Below, in pieces: positions 16,757-25,818 of a stretch of DNA of 32,304 bases (the first letter of the stretch is position 1; each line of letters begins with the position of its first letter). The translations under genes were made by a program, and so were the position numbers. The DNA comes from Chloroflexota bacterium (GTDB lineage: Bacteria > Chloroflexota > Dehalococcoidia > Lucifugimonadales > Lucifugimonadaceae). Location of the stretch: the NCBI GenBank assembly GCA_009838175.1, contig VXSB01000008.1:1-32304 (forward strand), read 5' to 3'. A model generated the notes under the pieces. That model made no database searches. It had not been told where the DNA came from and worked only from the letters and a program-made list of their open reading frames with translations.

Positions 16757-17695
16757 ATGAAGCAGGGGACTACACACTCGATTTCCGGGTTTCTCAACAT
16801 TGACAAACCGCCCGGATGGACATCTTCCGACGTTGTCGCCAAGCTCCGTTCCGCGTTCCAGCTAAGGCAACGTGGACTGAAGATCGGGCACGGTGGAACG
16901 TTGGATCCGTTAGCTACCGGTGTCCTACCGATCTGCGTTGGCAGAACCACGCGCCTTTCCAAATTCGTCTTGACCGGCAACAAGTCATATCTCATGTCTG
17001 CGATGCTTGGGGTATCAACCGATACCTATGACTCCGAAGGCACTGAGACTCACAGGCAAGATCATTCAATGGTCAAATCGACAGATCTGGTATCGGTAAT
17101 GCCAGAATTTCGAGGCGAAATCGAGCAAGTCCCTCCGATGTACAGCGCCATCAAAAGGAATGGCCAACCTTTATACAAGTTAGCCAGAAAAGGGAAGACT
17201 ATTGCACGGGAACCACGGAAAGTTGAAGTCCACAAACTGGAGTTGACGACATGGGATCCGCCGCATTTCAGCTTGAAGATCGACTGCGGGAGCGGGTTCT
17301 ATGCTCGCAGCCTTGCCAACGATGTCGGGCAACGGCTCGGTTGTGGAGCGCATATGACATCACTCCGGCGCACAAGGGCCGGTGATTTTCACATAACAGA
17401 TTCTCGATCACTCGACTCTCTGATCGCGTGCGCCGCCGATGATTTGTGGACGCGCCATTTGCTGAAGCCAGATCATGTGCTCAAGCAATTTCCCGCGATC
17501 ACACTTGACGACGCGGAATCCGTGCATTTTTTACACGGGCGAGTGATTCAAAGAATTTTCACAGATAGGGAAACCAGTAAAAGCCGAATTCGTGTATACG
17601 GAAAAAACGGCGAATTCGTGGGTTTGGGGCGAGTCGACGAAGAAGCAAATTTCATCTATCCTGCAACCGTGTTGAAAGATTCAATCGGAAGTTAA
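16757..17695 (+). CDS. truB: tRNA pseudouridine(55) synthase
   Basis: TruB isomerises U55 in the T-loop of elongator tRNAs. It is 312 residues from the chosen start. FLNIDKPPGWTSSDVV opens the domain. The catalytic motif GHGGTLDPLATGVLPI holds the nucleophilic D50. SAIKRNGQPLYKLARKG and GFYARSLANDVGQRLGCGAH follow, and a PUA-like C-terminus ends the protein. The open frame begins at a TTG at 16706, which would overlap rbfA by 26 bases. I prefer the ATG at 16757, which starts just before the conserved domain, although no good SD is visible for either. It is the last gene of the nusA block. Confidence 0.94.
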   Translation: MKQGTTHSISGFLNIDKPPGWTSSDVVAKLRSAFQLRQRGLKIGHGGTLDPLATGVLPICVGRTTRLSKFVLTGNKSYLMSAMLGVSTDTYDSEGTETHRQDHSMVKSTDLVSVMPEFRGEIEQVPPMYSAIKRNGQPLYKLARKGKTIAREPRKVEVHKLELTTWDPPHFSLKIDCGSGFYARSLANDVGQRLGCGAHMTSLRRTRAGDFHITDSRSLDSLIACAADDLWTRHLLKPDHVLKQFPAITLDDAESVHFLHGRVIQRIFTDRETSKSRIRVYGKNGEFVGLGRVDEEANFIYPATVLKDSIGS

Positions 17696-17810
17696 AAGCG
17701 GCGCGATTGTAGAATCTTTGCTGGCAAGAACCAACTAGACTCACTCTCTGGCCTCACTCTGTTTTGGACGATCCGCAATCCGATCTATTCCCTAGCTAAC
17801 CTCCCGAAAA

Positions 17811-19154
17811 TTGCACGGAGAATCGTTACTCTACCTGTCCGCTGAGCTGATCATCATGCTCTCGGTGATCCTCGTCGCCGCCAAGGTGGGCGGCGAGATT
17901 GCGGAACGCTACCTGAAGATACCCGCCCTCATTGGCGAGTTATGTGCAGGCATCCTCATCGGTCCTCACGCGCTTGGAGGTATCCGCTTCTTCGATCTCG
18001 CAGGACCGATGTTCCACGAAGTGGGCAAGTTGGCGACAGACGCCTCCGGGCATCTACCTGAAGTCCCTGAACCCGCAATCCCATTTGCCCTCTACTTCGT
18101 CGGCCAGCTCGGTGCCGTTTTGCTACTTTTCGAAGCTGGGCTCGAAACAGACCGTAAGCGCTTTTTGAGATTCATCCGCCCCGCAACCGCGGTCGCTCTT
18201 GGCGGCATCATATTTCCCTTCGGCCTCGGCGCACTAGTCACGTGGTGGTTCGGCTACGCCAACTTCAACTCGATTCAGGAGGCCATACCCGCGCTATTCG
18301 TCGGAGCCATCCTTACCGCCACTTCGGTTGGCATCACCGCCCGCGTGCTCACCGACATTAGCCGCCTCGATTCCATAGAAGGTGTCATCATCTTGGCAGC
18401 CGCAGTTGTTGACGACGTATTGGGTATCGTGCTTGTCGCCATCGTCGTTGGAATCGAGGCTGAAGGCTCCGTTTCCGGCGGTTCTGTAGCGCTGCTGATC
18501 GTGAAAGCGATTGGATTCTGGCTCGGATTGACCCTCATCGGCAGCATATTGGCCAATCGCATCTCAAGGATGACGATGTGGTTCAAGTCCGACGGTTCAA
18601 CGCTGGTTCTAGCGATCACTTTAGGATTCATCGCTGCGAGCGTCGCTGAGATCTACTTCGGACTCGCCATGATCATTGGAGCGTTCTCGATGGGTCTAGC
18701 GCTGTCGGCGACGCTTTTGAAGGAGTACACCATATTCGCCATACGCAACGGCGGGAGCATATTGGTCCCGGTCTTTTTCTGCGTCATCGGCATGCAAGTC
18801 GATTTGACCGCCATCTGGGAATCTGACAATCTGGGCCGGCTCGCGTTGTTCGCGTTCGCCGTCACTGTAATAGCCATAGTTACAAAAGTCGCAGGTGCGG
18901 GACTCCCCGTTATGGCGGTTGGATACGGTAAACAACGTTCTTGGCGGATCGGACTGGGCATGTTGCCGCGCGGCGAAGTAGCCCTCATCGTAGCCGAAAT
19001 CGGTAGAGCCAGCGGAATCATCGGACGTGACATTTTCACCGTCGCAATTGTAATGACGGTTGTCACCACTATCATCGCCCCGATCTTCCTCGTCAAAGCA
19101 TTCGGGCCGAGGCAACCGCGTCGTCAAGGACATGCCCCGACAAACGCGCACTAG
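17811..19154 (+). CDS. CPA2-family cation/proton antiporter
   Basis: A polytopic membrane exchanger of 447 residues with about 12 hydrophobic segments, in the NapA/KefB-like monovalent cation:proton antiporter-2 group. Typical features are IGELCAGILIGP (41-52), LLLFEAGLETD (104-114), the crossing-helix stretch TATSVGITARVL (169-180) and the paired acidic residues D201-D202 in VVDDVLG, the ion-binding pair of electrogenic members. There is no C-terminal RCK/TrkA-N domain, so it is not full-length KefB/KefC. The start is a TTG at 17811 with a weak context; an ATG at 17856 is also possible but would cut into the first helix. It is 115 bases after truB and likely its own unit. The ion (sodium or potassium) cannot be told from sequence. 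Confidence 0.86.
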   Translation: MHGESLLYLSAELIIMLSVILVAAKVGGEIAERYLKIPALIGELCAGILIGPHALGGIRFFDLAGPMFHEVGKLATDASGHLPEVPEPAIPFALYFVGQLGAVLLLFEAGLETDRKRFLRFIRPATAVALGGIIFPFGLGALVTWWFGYANFNSIQEAIPALFVGAILTATSVGITARVLTDISRLDSIEGVIILAAAVVDDVLGIVLVAIVVGIEAEGSVSGGSVALLIVKAIGFWLGLTLIGSILANRISRMTMWFKSDGSTLVLAITLGFIAASVAEIYFGLAMIIGAFSMGLALSATLLKEYTIFAIRNGGSILVPVFFCVIGMQVDLTAIWESDNLGRLALFAFAVTVIAIVTKVAGAGLPVMAVGYGKQRSWRIGLGMLPRGEVALIVAEIGRASGIIGRDIFTVAIVMTVVTTIIAPIFLVKAFGPRQPRRQGHAPTNAH

Positions 19155-19163
19155 ACACGTCAA

Positions 19164-19192
19164 TCGATAATTGGGGGTGTGCCGTTTATCAT
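19164..19192 (+). promoter_or_regulatory. Putative promoter of tRNA-Arg
   Basis: TCGATA (19164-19169) and TATCAT (19187-19192) lie 17 bases apart, matching four and five of six positions of the sigma-70 consensus. Transcription would start just before the tRNA at 19209. This was read by eye without scoring, so it is a candidate only. Confidence 0.4.
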
Positions 19193-19208
19193 TTACCCGC
19201 ACAACTGT

Positions 19209-19283
19209 GCCCCCGTAGCTCAGTGGATAGAGCACTGGTCTCCGAAGCCAGGTGCGTGAGTTCGATTCTCACCGGGGGCGCCA
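19209..19283 (+). tRNA. tRNA-Arg (anticodon CCG)
   Basis: A complete cloverleaf. The acceptor stem GCCCCCG (19209-19215) pairs with CGGGGGC (19273-19279), the D arm is TAGCTCAGTGGATAGAGCA, and the anticodon stem CTGGT/GCCAG encloses the loop CTCCGAA. The anticodon CCG at 19242-19244 reads CGG arginine codons. The T arm carries GTTCGATTC-type sequence, and discriminator G is followed by an encoded CCA (19281-19283). The addB start codon lies 10 bases after the CCA. Confidence 0.97.
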
Positions 19284-19293
19284 TTCAATTTCT

Positions 19294-22200
19294 ATGCCCG
19301 AAAAGACTTTAAACCACGCGCGAATCTACGAGGTCCAGAACGGTGCGCCGTTAGTCGCGTGCTTGGCCGAAAAGATCCTAGAAATCCGGCACAACGACTC
19401 ATTTTCGCGTGTCGTTGTCGTGGTTCCATCCCATTATTCGGCTTTCTTTCTGCGGCGCGCGTTGACGGATGAAATGTGCGTCAAGCGCAGGGCTGGGCTC
19501 TTCAACGTCGAATTCATGCGGGTGGAGGAAGTTGCTGATCGACTCTTCGATTCCGTGCAGCGGGACATCGAGAAACCCGCGATGTCGAGGCTAATCGCGT
19601 CTGAATTGGTTCACAACGCGATGTTGCACATGACCGCTCAAGGTCCGCTTACTGACCATCGCAACAACGATTCGACGTTGGACGCGGTCCAAAGGACTTT
19701 GCAGGAATTAGAACGGCTAGACATCGGCGCCGAAGAGGCGTTGGATCAGATCGCTGGTGGTGCATCGGCAGGGCTTCATCGGCAACTGATCGATATCCAA
19801 AGGGATTATTCCATCGCCGCCAGCGACTACCTGACGAGGGAAAACAAAGCGGCTATCGCCGCTGACGTAGCAGAGAACAATCCTAGCGTGGTTGCAACCG
19901 TTTTGGGGCAGCACATCATCACGATCCGAGCACCGATCCCACCCGATGCATATTCGCGTCTCCGAGACGTTCTTGGCGGCATGACGTCGGCAACTACATT
20001 GCAAATCGAATCTGGTCAAGCTATACGCCTTATCACGACCGGCACATCAGAAACGGATTTCTTTTCGACCACAGGAGCTGCCGACGAACCACGGGCGTTA
20101 ATACGCAACATCATCTCTGACGCACGAGAAGGGATCAAGTTCGGTGAAATGGCCGTCCTGTACCCGTCAATCGACTACGCATCGCGCATCAAAGACGCGC
20201 TCAACGACGCCGGGATCGTAAACTGCGGGCCATCAACGCGGACCTTGGCCGACACTTCCGCAGGCAAATTCGTCGCTTTGTTCCTCAACATGATCGCCGG
20301 TGAGATGCGGCGCAATGCGTTCACGGCTTGGACCACGTCTGCGCCGGTTGTCGATCATTCGGACGGCATTCGCGTTCCCGCAGTCCCATGGGAGATTGTG
20401 TCTCGCAACGCAAAGGTGTCTCGTTTCGGTGGTGATGATCGATGGCAAAGGTCGCTCAGACGATTCGCACACACGGCTCGCAGACGCGCGAAAAGAGCAG
20501 AGGAGACGCCCGACGAAGATAATGCAGTGGATCCAGAGTCTTGGAGAACGATGGCTGGCGCCGCGGATCGTCTTGTCGAATTCGTTTCAAATCTGAACCG
20601 CAAAACGCATGTCGAGAATGACCGCACCTGGGACGATTGGGTCGACTGGCTTGACGAAATTCTCGAAGACTATCTGACGCCGAACCGACGCAGGGACGAA
20701 CAAGAAACCAGCGGACTGCGCCGTATCCGCGAGGAGCTCTCGCACGTGCGAGAGCTTAACAGGATCGGCTCCGCGATCGTAAGTTTCGCTCGGTTCTCGA
20801 GGACGATCCAGCGAGTGTTGCGCGTTTCACTGACTGGCGACGCAGGATGGGGCTCCGCGGTTTTGGTCGCACCAATTGAAGCCGGCACCAGCAACTCCTT
20901 CAAGAGTGTCCACATCCTTGGTATGTCAGAAGGCAACCTACCGCGTCCCGGCAGATCTGACCCGCTACTATCCGATGATTTGCGGCGCGGATTGGACCCC
21001 GAGGGTTCGAGACTTACGACCAAAAACCATCAATTGGAATCCGAGCGGGAAATGTTCTATCTCGCACTCCAATCCGCCCCTCGCCGACGGTTGTACTGGA
21101 ACAAGGCACTCTTGGGTGCGACCAACGAGTCGTACCCGTCACCTTGGTTTGTCGACACGGTCATGAAGACTTTCGACACGACGTCCGTGACCGTGAAATC
21201 GCTCATGGACAACCGAAGCGAACATGTTGAAACGGTAACCGCCCTCTCAGATTTCAAGAACGTGGATCTGAACCCGTCATCGGTTCATGAGTTCCGATTG
21301 AAAGATGTTGCTGTTTGTTCTCGATCAACTGGGTCTCTGCGCGAACTTTTGGCGGAACCAGCCAACCAGAATCTCGCCAGAGGTCGAGAGGTCGCGGTCG
21401 CTAGGCGATCACCTCTGTTCGGGCCTCACGACGGCAATGTCGACGCGGCGCGCGACATCGCCGTTCCCAACTTGCAACTCTCCGCCAGCACTCTGCAAAA
21501 CTACGCGGAATGCCCTTACAAGTACTTTTTAGCTTCACATCTGAACGTTGACGAACGCGTCGACCCTGAAGACTCATTGGTTTTATCCGCTTTGGATCGG
21601 GGCATCCTAGTGCACTTGATCCTTGAGCGATTCTTGGCAGAGATTGGACCTGATGACACATCTGAGGGGCGCGAGCACCTTCGGAGGATCGCACAGGAGG
21701 AGTTCGACCGTTTTCACGATGAAGAATTCATAGGATATCCGGCGATATTCCGACTCGAAACTGGTCGATTGATGCGCCAACTCGAACAATGGCAACGCGT
21801 CAATCTTGACGTGCTACACGATTACGACGGCGAGATGATGACCGAAGTGGGTTTCGGTTTCGAAGATTCTCTTGGAACGGTGACGCTCGCGGGAGGTCTT
21901 GAACTCCAATTCCGAGGAAAGATCGATTTGATCGCATTATCCGCCTCTGGGGATCGCGCACTCGTAGTCGACTTCAAAACCGGCAGTTCCACGAAGTACA
22001 CCGTCATAGACAAAGACATCACAGCGAAAGGTACCAAACTCCAACTTCCGCTATACGCCCGAGTCGCGAACGAGCTTCTCGATGGGAGCGCCGATATCGA
22101 GGCTGCATATTGGTTCGTTTTCCAAGACAGTGGTGTTCGCCTGCGCCCGAAGGACAAAGCCGCACTCGAAGAAACCTACGAAGGGTTCGACCAAGTGATG

Positions 22201-22410
22201 GAAATCGCCATCGACGGTATTCAAGGTGGTAAATTCCCTGCGAGGCCAGGCGACAGAAATACCTATGGCGGAGGCCCGCCGTGGACGAATTGCAAGATTT
22301 GCGCGTACTCCGAGGTCTGCACGTCCGACCGGCTGGTCGCATGGGATCGGAAGAAATCGACGCCAGAGTTGGCACAATACGTGACGTTGGCAGAGGGCGA
22401 AGGGTCGTGA
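19294..22410 (+). CDS. addB: AddB-type PD-(D/E)XK nuclease subunit of a helicase-nuclease
   Basis: Partner subunit of an AddAB-type enzyme that resects double-strand breaks for RecA-dependent repair, 1038 residues. The N-terminal half is a decayed helicase-like fold: VVVVPSHYSAFFLRRAL stands where a Walker A would be and has no GKT, so it is probably not an ATPase. The C-terminal RecB-like nuclease is intact, with GKIDLI (D878) and VVDFKTG (D893, K895). It is framed by four cysteines, C740 in AECPYKYF and C1000, C1003 and C1009 in CKICAYSEVC, the ligands of the AddB-type [4Fe-4S] cluster. The frame runs back into the tRNA, but the ATG at 19294 is the first credible start. No SD is seen except G-rich bases inside the tRNA acceptor stem. 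Its TGA overlaps the next gene's GTG. Confidence 0.85.
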   Translation: MPEKTLNHARIYEVQNGAPLVACLAEKILEIRHNDSFSRVVVVVPSHYSAFFLRRALTDEMCVKRRAGLFNVEFMRVEEVADRLFDSVQRDIEKPAMSRLIASELVHNAMLHMTAQGPLTDHRNNDSTLDAVQRTLQELERLDIGAEEALDQIAGGASAGLHRQLIDIQRDYSIAASDYLTRENKAAIAADVAENNPSVVATVLGQHIITIRAPIPPDAYSRLRDVLGGMTSATTLQIESGQAIRLITTGTSETDFFSTTGAADEPRALIRNIISDAREGIKFGEMAVLYPSIDYASRIKDALNDAGIVNCGPSTRTLADTSAGKFVALFLNMIAGEMRRNAFTAWTTSAPVVDHSDGIRVPAVPWEIVSRNAKVSRFGGDDRWQRSLRRFAHTARRRAKRAEETPDEDNAVDPESWRTMAGAADRLVEFVSNLNRKTHVENDRTWDDWVDWLDEILEDYLTPNRRRDEQETSGLRRIREELSHVRELNRIGSAIVSFARFSRTIQRVLRVSLTGDAGWGSAVLVAPIEAGTSNSFKSVHILGMSEGNLPRPGRSDPLLSDDLRRGLDPEGSRLTTKNHQLESEREMFYLALQSAPRRRLYWNKALLGATNESYPSPWFVDTVMKTFDTTSVTVKSLMDNRSEHVETVTALSDFKNVDLNPSSVHEFRLKDVAVCSRSTGSLRELLAEPANQNLARGREVAVARRSPLFGPHDGNVDAARDIAVPNLQLSASTLQNYAECPYKYFLASHLNVDERVDPEDSLVLSALDRGILVHLILERFLAEIGPDDTSEGREHLRRIAQEEFDRFHDEEFIGYPAIFRLETGRLMRQLEQWQRVNLDVLHDYDGEMMTEVGFGFEDSLGTVTLAGGLELQFRGKIDLIALSASGDRALVVDFKTGSSTKYTVIDKDITAKGTKLQLPLYARVANELLDGSADIEAAYWFVFQDSGVRLRPKDKAALEETYEGFDQVMEIAIDGIQGGKFPARPGDRNTYGGGPPWTNCKICAYSEVCTSDRLVAWDRKKSTPELAQYVTLAEGEGS

Positions 22411-25400
22411 AATCCCTATCTACACAGATTCGATCCGATGCTGACACGCTGTCGGTCATCAAGAATAACCTCGACCGCAACATTTACGTCGAAGCGGGAG
22501 CCGGAACCGGCAAAACGTATTCGCTGGTTGAACGTATCGTGGCCTTGTTGACGGGCGGTGTGAAAATCGACGAAATCATCGCGATTACCTTCACCCGCGC
22601 CGCCGCGTCTGAACTTCGATCACGCATCCGGGCTCGACTTGAAGAACTACGGATTAGTGATCCGGAAAATGACCGAATCCGCGCAGCACTGGAAGGGATC
22701 GACACCGCAGCCTTCCAAACGATTGATTCGCTCGTGCACTCCTTGTTGCGAGAACATCCGCTGGAATCAGGATTGCCGCCGGCGATTGAGGCGCAAGACA
22801 ACTTCGCGAAGATGCAGATGTTCCGAGAACGCTGGAGGCAGTGGTCGTTGGAACAACTCGAAGATGGTACGGGTTTCTCGAATACTCTCGCCATGGCGAT
22901 GCGTCAGAACATGACAAACCCTTTCGCAACGTTGAGCGATCTGGCGCAATCAATCAACGAAAAACATGGCGAGTTGCGGGGCGCAGATTTCATACAGCCA
23001 GATCGATCCGGCATCAGGACCTTGGCGAAACTCGGTCCTCTGATCGACGACGCGATCAAACACATGCAAAGATGCTCCGACTCTGAGGACAGCCTGTACA
23101 AGAAATTCGTAGAAGTGGTCGACTGGTACACCAGCTCCGTCAAGGATCGAGTCTGCGAAACGGAAGATGAAGCCGACGAAATACTGGCAACTTGGCGAGG
23201 TACGAACGCGTCTGGTGGGAGACTCGGTAACTGGGGGGGAAACGCGGGAAAAGCAGCGGCCACTGAGTCGCTCAAAACCGTCGTAGACGCCGTAAACGAA
23301 GCACACGCTGCTGCGCGTGAGGTCGTCACAGCCAAGATCGTCGACTATGCCTCAGAATTCGTAAATTCGATCGTTGACGAACGTCGCAGGTCCGGGTCTG
23401 TAACCTACTACGATGCCATAACTTGGTTGATCGACATGCTGAAACGCAACGACGGCGTTCGGACCAGCATCCAAAACCGCTACCGTCGGGTGTTGGTCGA
23501 CGAGTTCCAAGATACCGATCCGAACCAAGTTCGATTAGTCCGGCTATTGACGATTCCCCCCGACCAATCGGAAATCTCACCCGGTTCGTTGTTTGTTGTC
23601 GGCGACCCGAAACAGTCCATCTACAGGTTCCGCGGCGCACAGGTATCTGTCAGTCAAGCCGTGAAGGGCGAAATTGTGAACGATGGCGTCGGTGGCAGGC
23701 ATGTGACCCTGAAGGAAAATCGACGCTCCACTAACGCAATAATCAACTGGGTAAATCACGTATTCGAAGAGTGGATGCGGTCTGAAACCGGCCAAGCCGA
23801 TTGGATCCCGCTGGAAATGGCTCAAGACACCGCCCAGCCAGAGTCGTTTGGCGAGGTCTTCCACTTTGGCGAGCCGATGGACGTGAAAAACGTCGACACG
23901 GTACGGCAAGCTGACGCTCAAGCCGTCGCGATGATAGCTCGCGCCGTTTGCACTGGAGCCTTGCAAGTCCGCGATCGCCGCAACGGCGAGAAACGCTGTT
24001 CAAGCCCTGGAGATCTAACGATACTTACCCGCGCCCGGACAAACTGGGAAACGTACACGCGTGAGTTCGACAAACTGGAACTTCCATACACAGCCGAGAT
24101 CGGCGGAGCGGAGGTGTTGTCGACGCAAGAGTTCCGGGATCTGCTCAACTGCTTGATCGCCATCGATGATCCATCTGATCAACCCGGAACGGTCGGCGCG
24201 CTGAAATCGACCTATTTCGGGTGTTCGGATGTCGATTTATACCACTGGGCCAAGGCAGGCGGCAGATTTTCATGCACGTCGGATTTCCCCAATGCTGCAG
24301 GAGCCGACGTCGTGCGTGACGCGATGCGAGAGTTGAGGCGGTTTAACGAACTGCGCGACAACATGCAACCTCCGGTTTTGATCGAGACCTTCCTTCGTGA
24401 ACGTCAAGCCCGAGAGTTGATGTTCTTGGAGAATGATCCGGCTCCCGGATTGCGGCGGCTCGACTTGGCGGTCGAACTCACACGCCGATTTACGGACGAA
24501 GGAGCAGCGTCTCTCAGGGAATGCCTGACTAGGTTTTCGCAGTACCGGGAATCCGATGAACCGATTCGAGAACAACCTGCGCTCGAATTCGACGAAGACA
24601 AGATCAGGTTCATGACGATGCACGCTTCAAAGGGTCTCGAGTTCCCGATCGTCATTCTTGCCGATCTTTGTAGTGCGGGTAGACGTGACAACCCAAACGT
24701 TTTGATCGATTGGGAAGAGAGTTCGGGTGCGATGAAACGAATCGGAATCCGTCTGGGAGGCAGCAAACAAAACGGTTACTTTCAGACTGCGAATTACGAC
24801 GAACTCGTGGAGAATAACCGTGTTGAGTCCGACTTGGAGGGCACGCGCCTGCACTATGTCGCTTGCACTCGAGCGCGCGATCACCTGATTGTTAGCCGAA
24901 ATCGCAAATCTTCCGACACAGACACCTGCGCTGGACGGATCGACACTTGCATCGGCACAGAAACATCCCTTTGGTCGCCAGTTCCGACGGAATGGGCTTC
25001 ATTGATCTTCGATCGCGGCTCTGACAGCGAAACTGCGTCCAGTTCACAACCCACCGTTTTTCGAGCAGAGTGGGAAGCCGCACACCGTGAGACCGTGACA
25101 ATGGCTTCAACTCGCACTTGGGTAAGCCCGAGTGCTATTAAATCAACCGAGACACGATCGACATCGGAAACTGAAAAACCTGATTTCAACAACATCTTCG
25201 ATCCTGAAACTCAAGTCAGCCGCGGCCGTGCCGCCACAAGCATCGGCAGTGCAGTTCACGCCTCAATTCAACGCGCTCTCGAGATACCAAATTCCGATAT
25301 CGACCTCGTCGCCCGCAGTGAAGCTGAGAAACACGGCGTTCCAGACCGTTCGGACGCAGTAGCGCGTCTTATCGAAGCGACTTTGGCAATGCCGTTGCTG

Positions 25401-25781
25401 CGCGCTGCAGCAAAGATGAAGAGCGAAGACATTTGGGTTGAGACGCCCGTCGCCGTTTTACTCCCCACTGCAACTGGCTCGACATCTGTGTTGGAAGGAG
25501 TAGTAGACCTGATCTACCGCTTGCCGGACGGTTCGTTAGGCATCGCAGATTTCAAGACTGACCAATCCCGCGATCGCACGATTGAGGAGATGACCGCGCC
25601 TTACGAGCCGCAGCTGGGAGCATATGCTTTCGCGGTACAAAAAGCTACCGGTATTGAAGTGTCGGAAGCGAGAATATTGTTCTCCCGATTGGCGGCTGAT
25701 AAACCCGGCGATGGAGAGTACCGTTTGCCGAACGTGCAATCAGCTATCGAATTGGCGTTAAAGTTGGCATCAAGCCAATAA
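22407..25781 (+). CDS. addA: AddA-type UvrD-family helicase-nuclease
   Basis: The motor subunit of the AddAB-like complex, 1124 residues: a superfamily 1A 3'-5' helicase fused to a C-terminal nuclease. The Walker A motif is EAGAGTGKT with K36. Motif II is VDEFQDTDPNQ with D365-E366. GDPKQSIYRFRGA (from residue 399) is motif III, TMHASKGLEFP (H739) motif V and CTRARDH (R822) motif VI. The nuclease has EGVVDLI (D1034) and IADFKTD (D1048, K1050). It starts at GTG 22407, sharing GTGA with the addB stop, so the two are translationally coupled. The frame extends upstream inside addB, but that part has no helicase homology. Both subunits carry nuclease sites, as in Bacillus AddAB and unlike RecBCD. 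Confidence 0.92.
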   Translation: MKSLSTQIRSDADTLSVIKNNLDRNIYVEAGAGTGKTYSLVERIVALLTGGVKIDEIIAITFTRAAASELRSRIRARLEELRISDPENDRIRAALEGIDTAAFQTIDSLVHSLLREHPLESGLPPAIEAQDNFAKMQMFRERWRQWSLEQLEDGTGFSNTLAMAMRQNMTNPFATLSDLAQSINEKHGELRGADFIQPDRSGIRTLAKLGPLIDDAIKHMQRCSDSEDSLYKKFVEVVDWYTSSVKDRVCETEDEADEILATWRGTNASGGRLGNWGGNAGKAAATESLKTVVDAVNEAHAAAREVVTAKIVDYASEFVNSIVDERRRSGSVTYYDAITWLIDMLKRNDGVRTSIQNRYRRVLVDEFQDTDPNQVRLVRLLTIPPDQSEISPGSLFVVGDPKQSIYRFRGAQVSVSQAVKGEIVNDGVGGRHVTLKENRRSTNAIINWVNHVFEEWMRSETGQADWIPLEMAQDTAQPESFGEVFHFGEPMDVKNVDTVRQADAQAVAMIARAVCTGALQVRDRRNGEKRCSSPGDLTILTRARTNWETYTREFDKLELPYTAEIGGAEVLSTQEFRDLLNCLIAIDDPSDQPGTVGALKSTYFGCSDVDLYHWAKAGGRFSCTSDFPNAAGADVVRDAMRELRRFNELRDNMQPPVLIETFLRERQARELMFLENDPAPGLRRLDLAVELTRRFTDEGAASLRECLTRFSQYRESDEPIREQPALEFDEDKIRFMTMHASKGLEFPIVILADLCSAGRRDNPNVLIDWEESSGAMKRIGIRLGGSKQNGYFQTANYDELVENNRVESDLEGTRLHYVACTRARDHLIVSRNRKSSDTDTCAGRIDTCIGTETSLWSPVPTEWASLIFDRGSDSETASSSQPTVFRAEWEAAHRETVTMASTRTWVSPSAIKSTETRSTSETEKPDFNNIFDPETQVSRGRAATSIGSAVHASIQRALEIPNSDIDLVARSEAEKHGVPDRSDAVARLIEATLAMPLLRAAAKMKSEDIWVETPVAVLLPTATGSTSVLEGVVDLIYRLPDGSLGIADFKTDQSRDRTIEEMTAPYEPQLGAYAFAVQKATGIEVSEARILFSRLAADKPGDGEYRLPNVQSAIELALKLASSQ

Positions 25782-25818
25782 CCGAAAACACTGACCGTCT
25801 GAACAAGGACAACACGAC

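Noticed and set aside
19209..19283. tRNA-Arg as an integration (att) site for a mobile element
   Set aside because: No integrase gene is present and I noticed no duplicated tRNA 3' end; the genes downstream are chromosomal repair and metabolic genes.
19252..19293. Extension of the addB frame into the tRNA
   Set aside because: The bases form the T arm and acceptor stem of a complete tRNA-Arg; the protein homology starts after the ATG at 19294.
22281..22406. Extension of the addA frame inside addB
   Set aside because: It overlaps the iron-sulfur Cys region of addB and has no helicase similarity; the GTG at 22407 overlaps the addB stop in the usual coupled manner.
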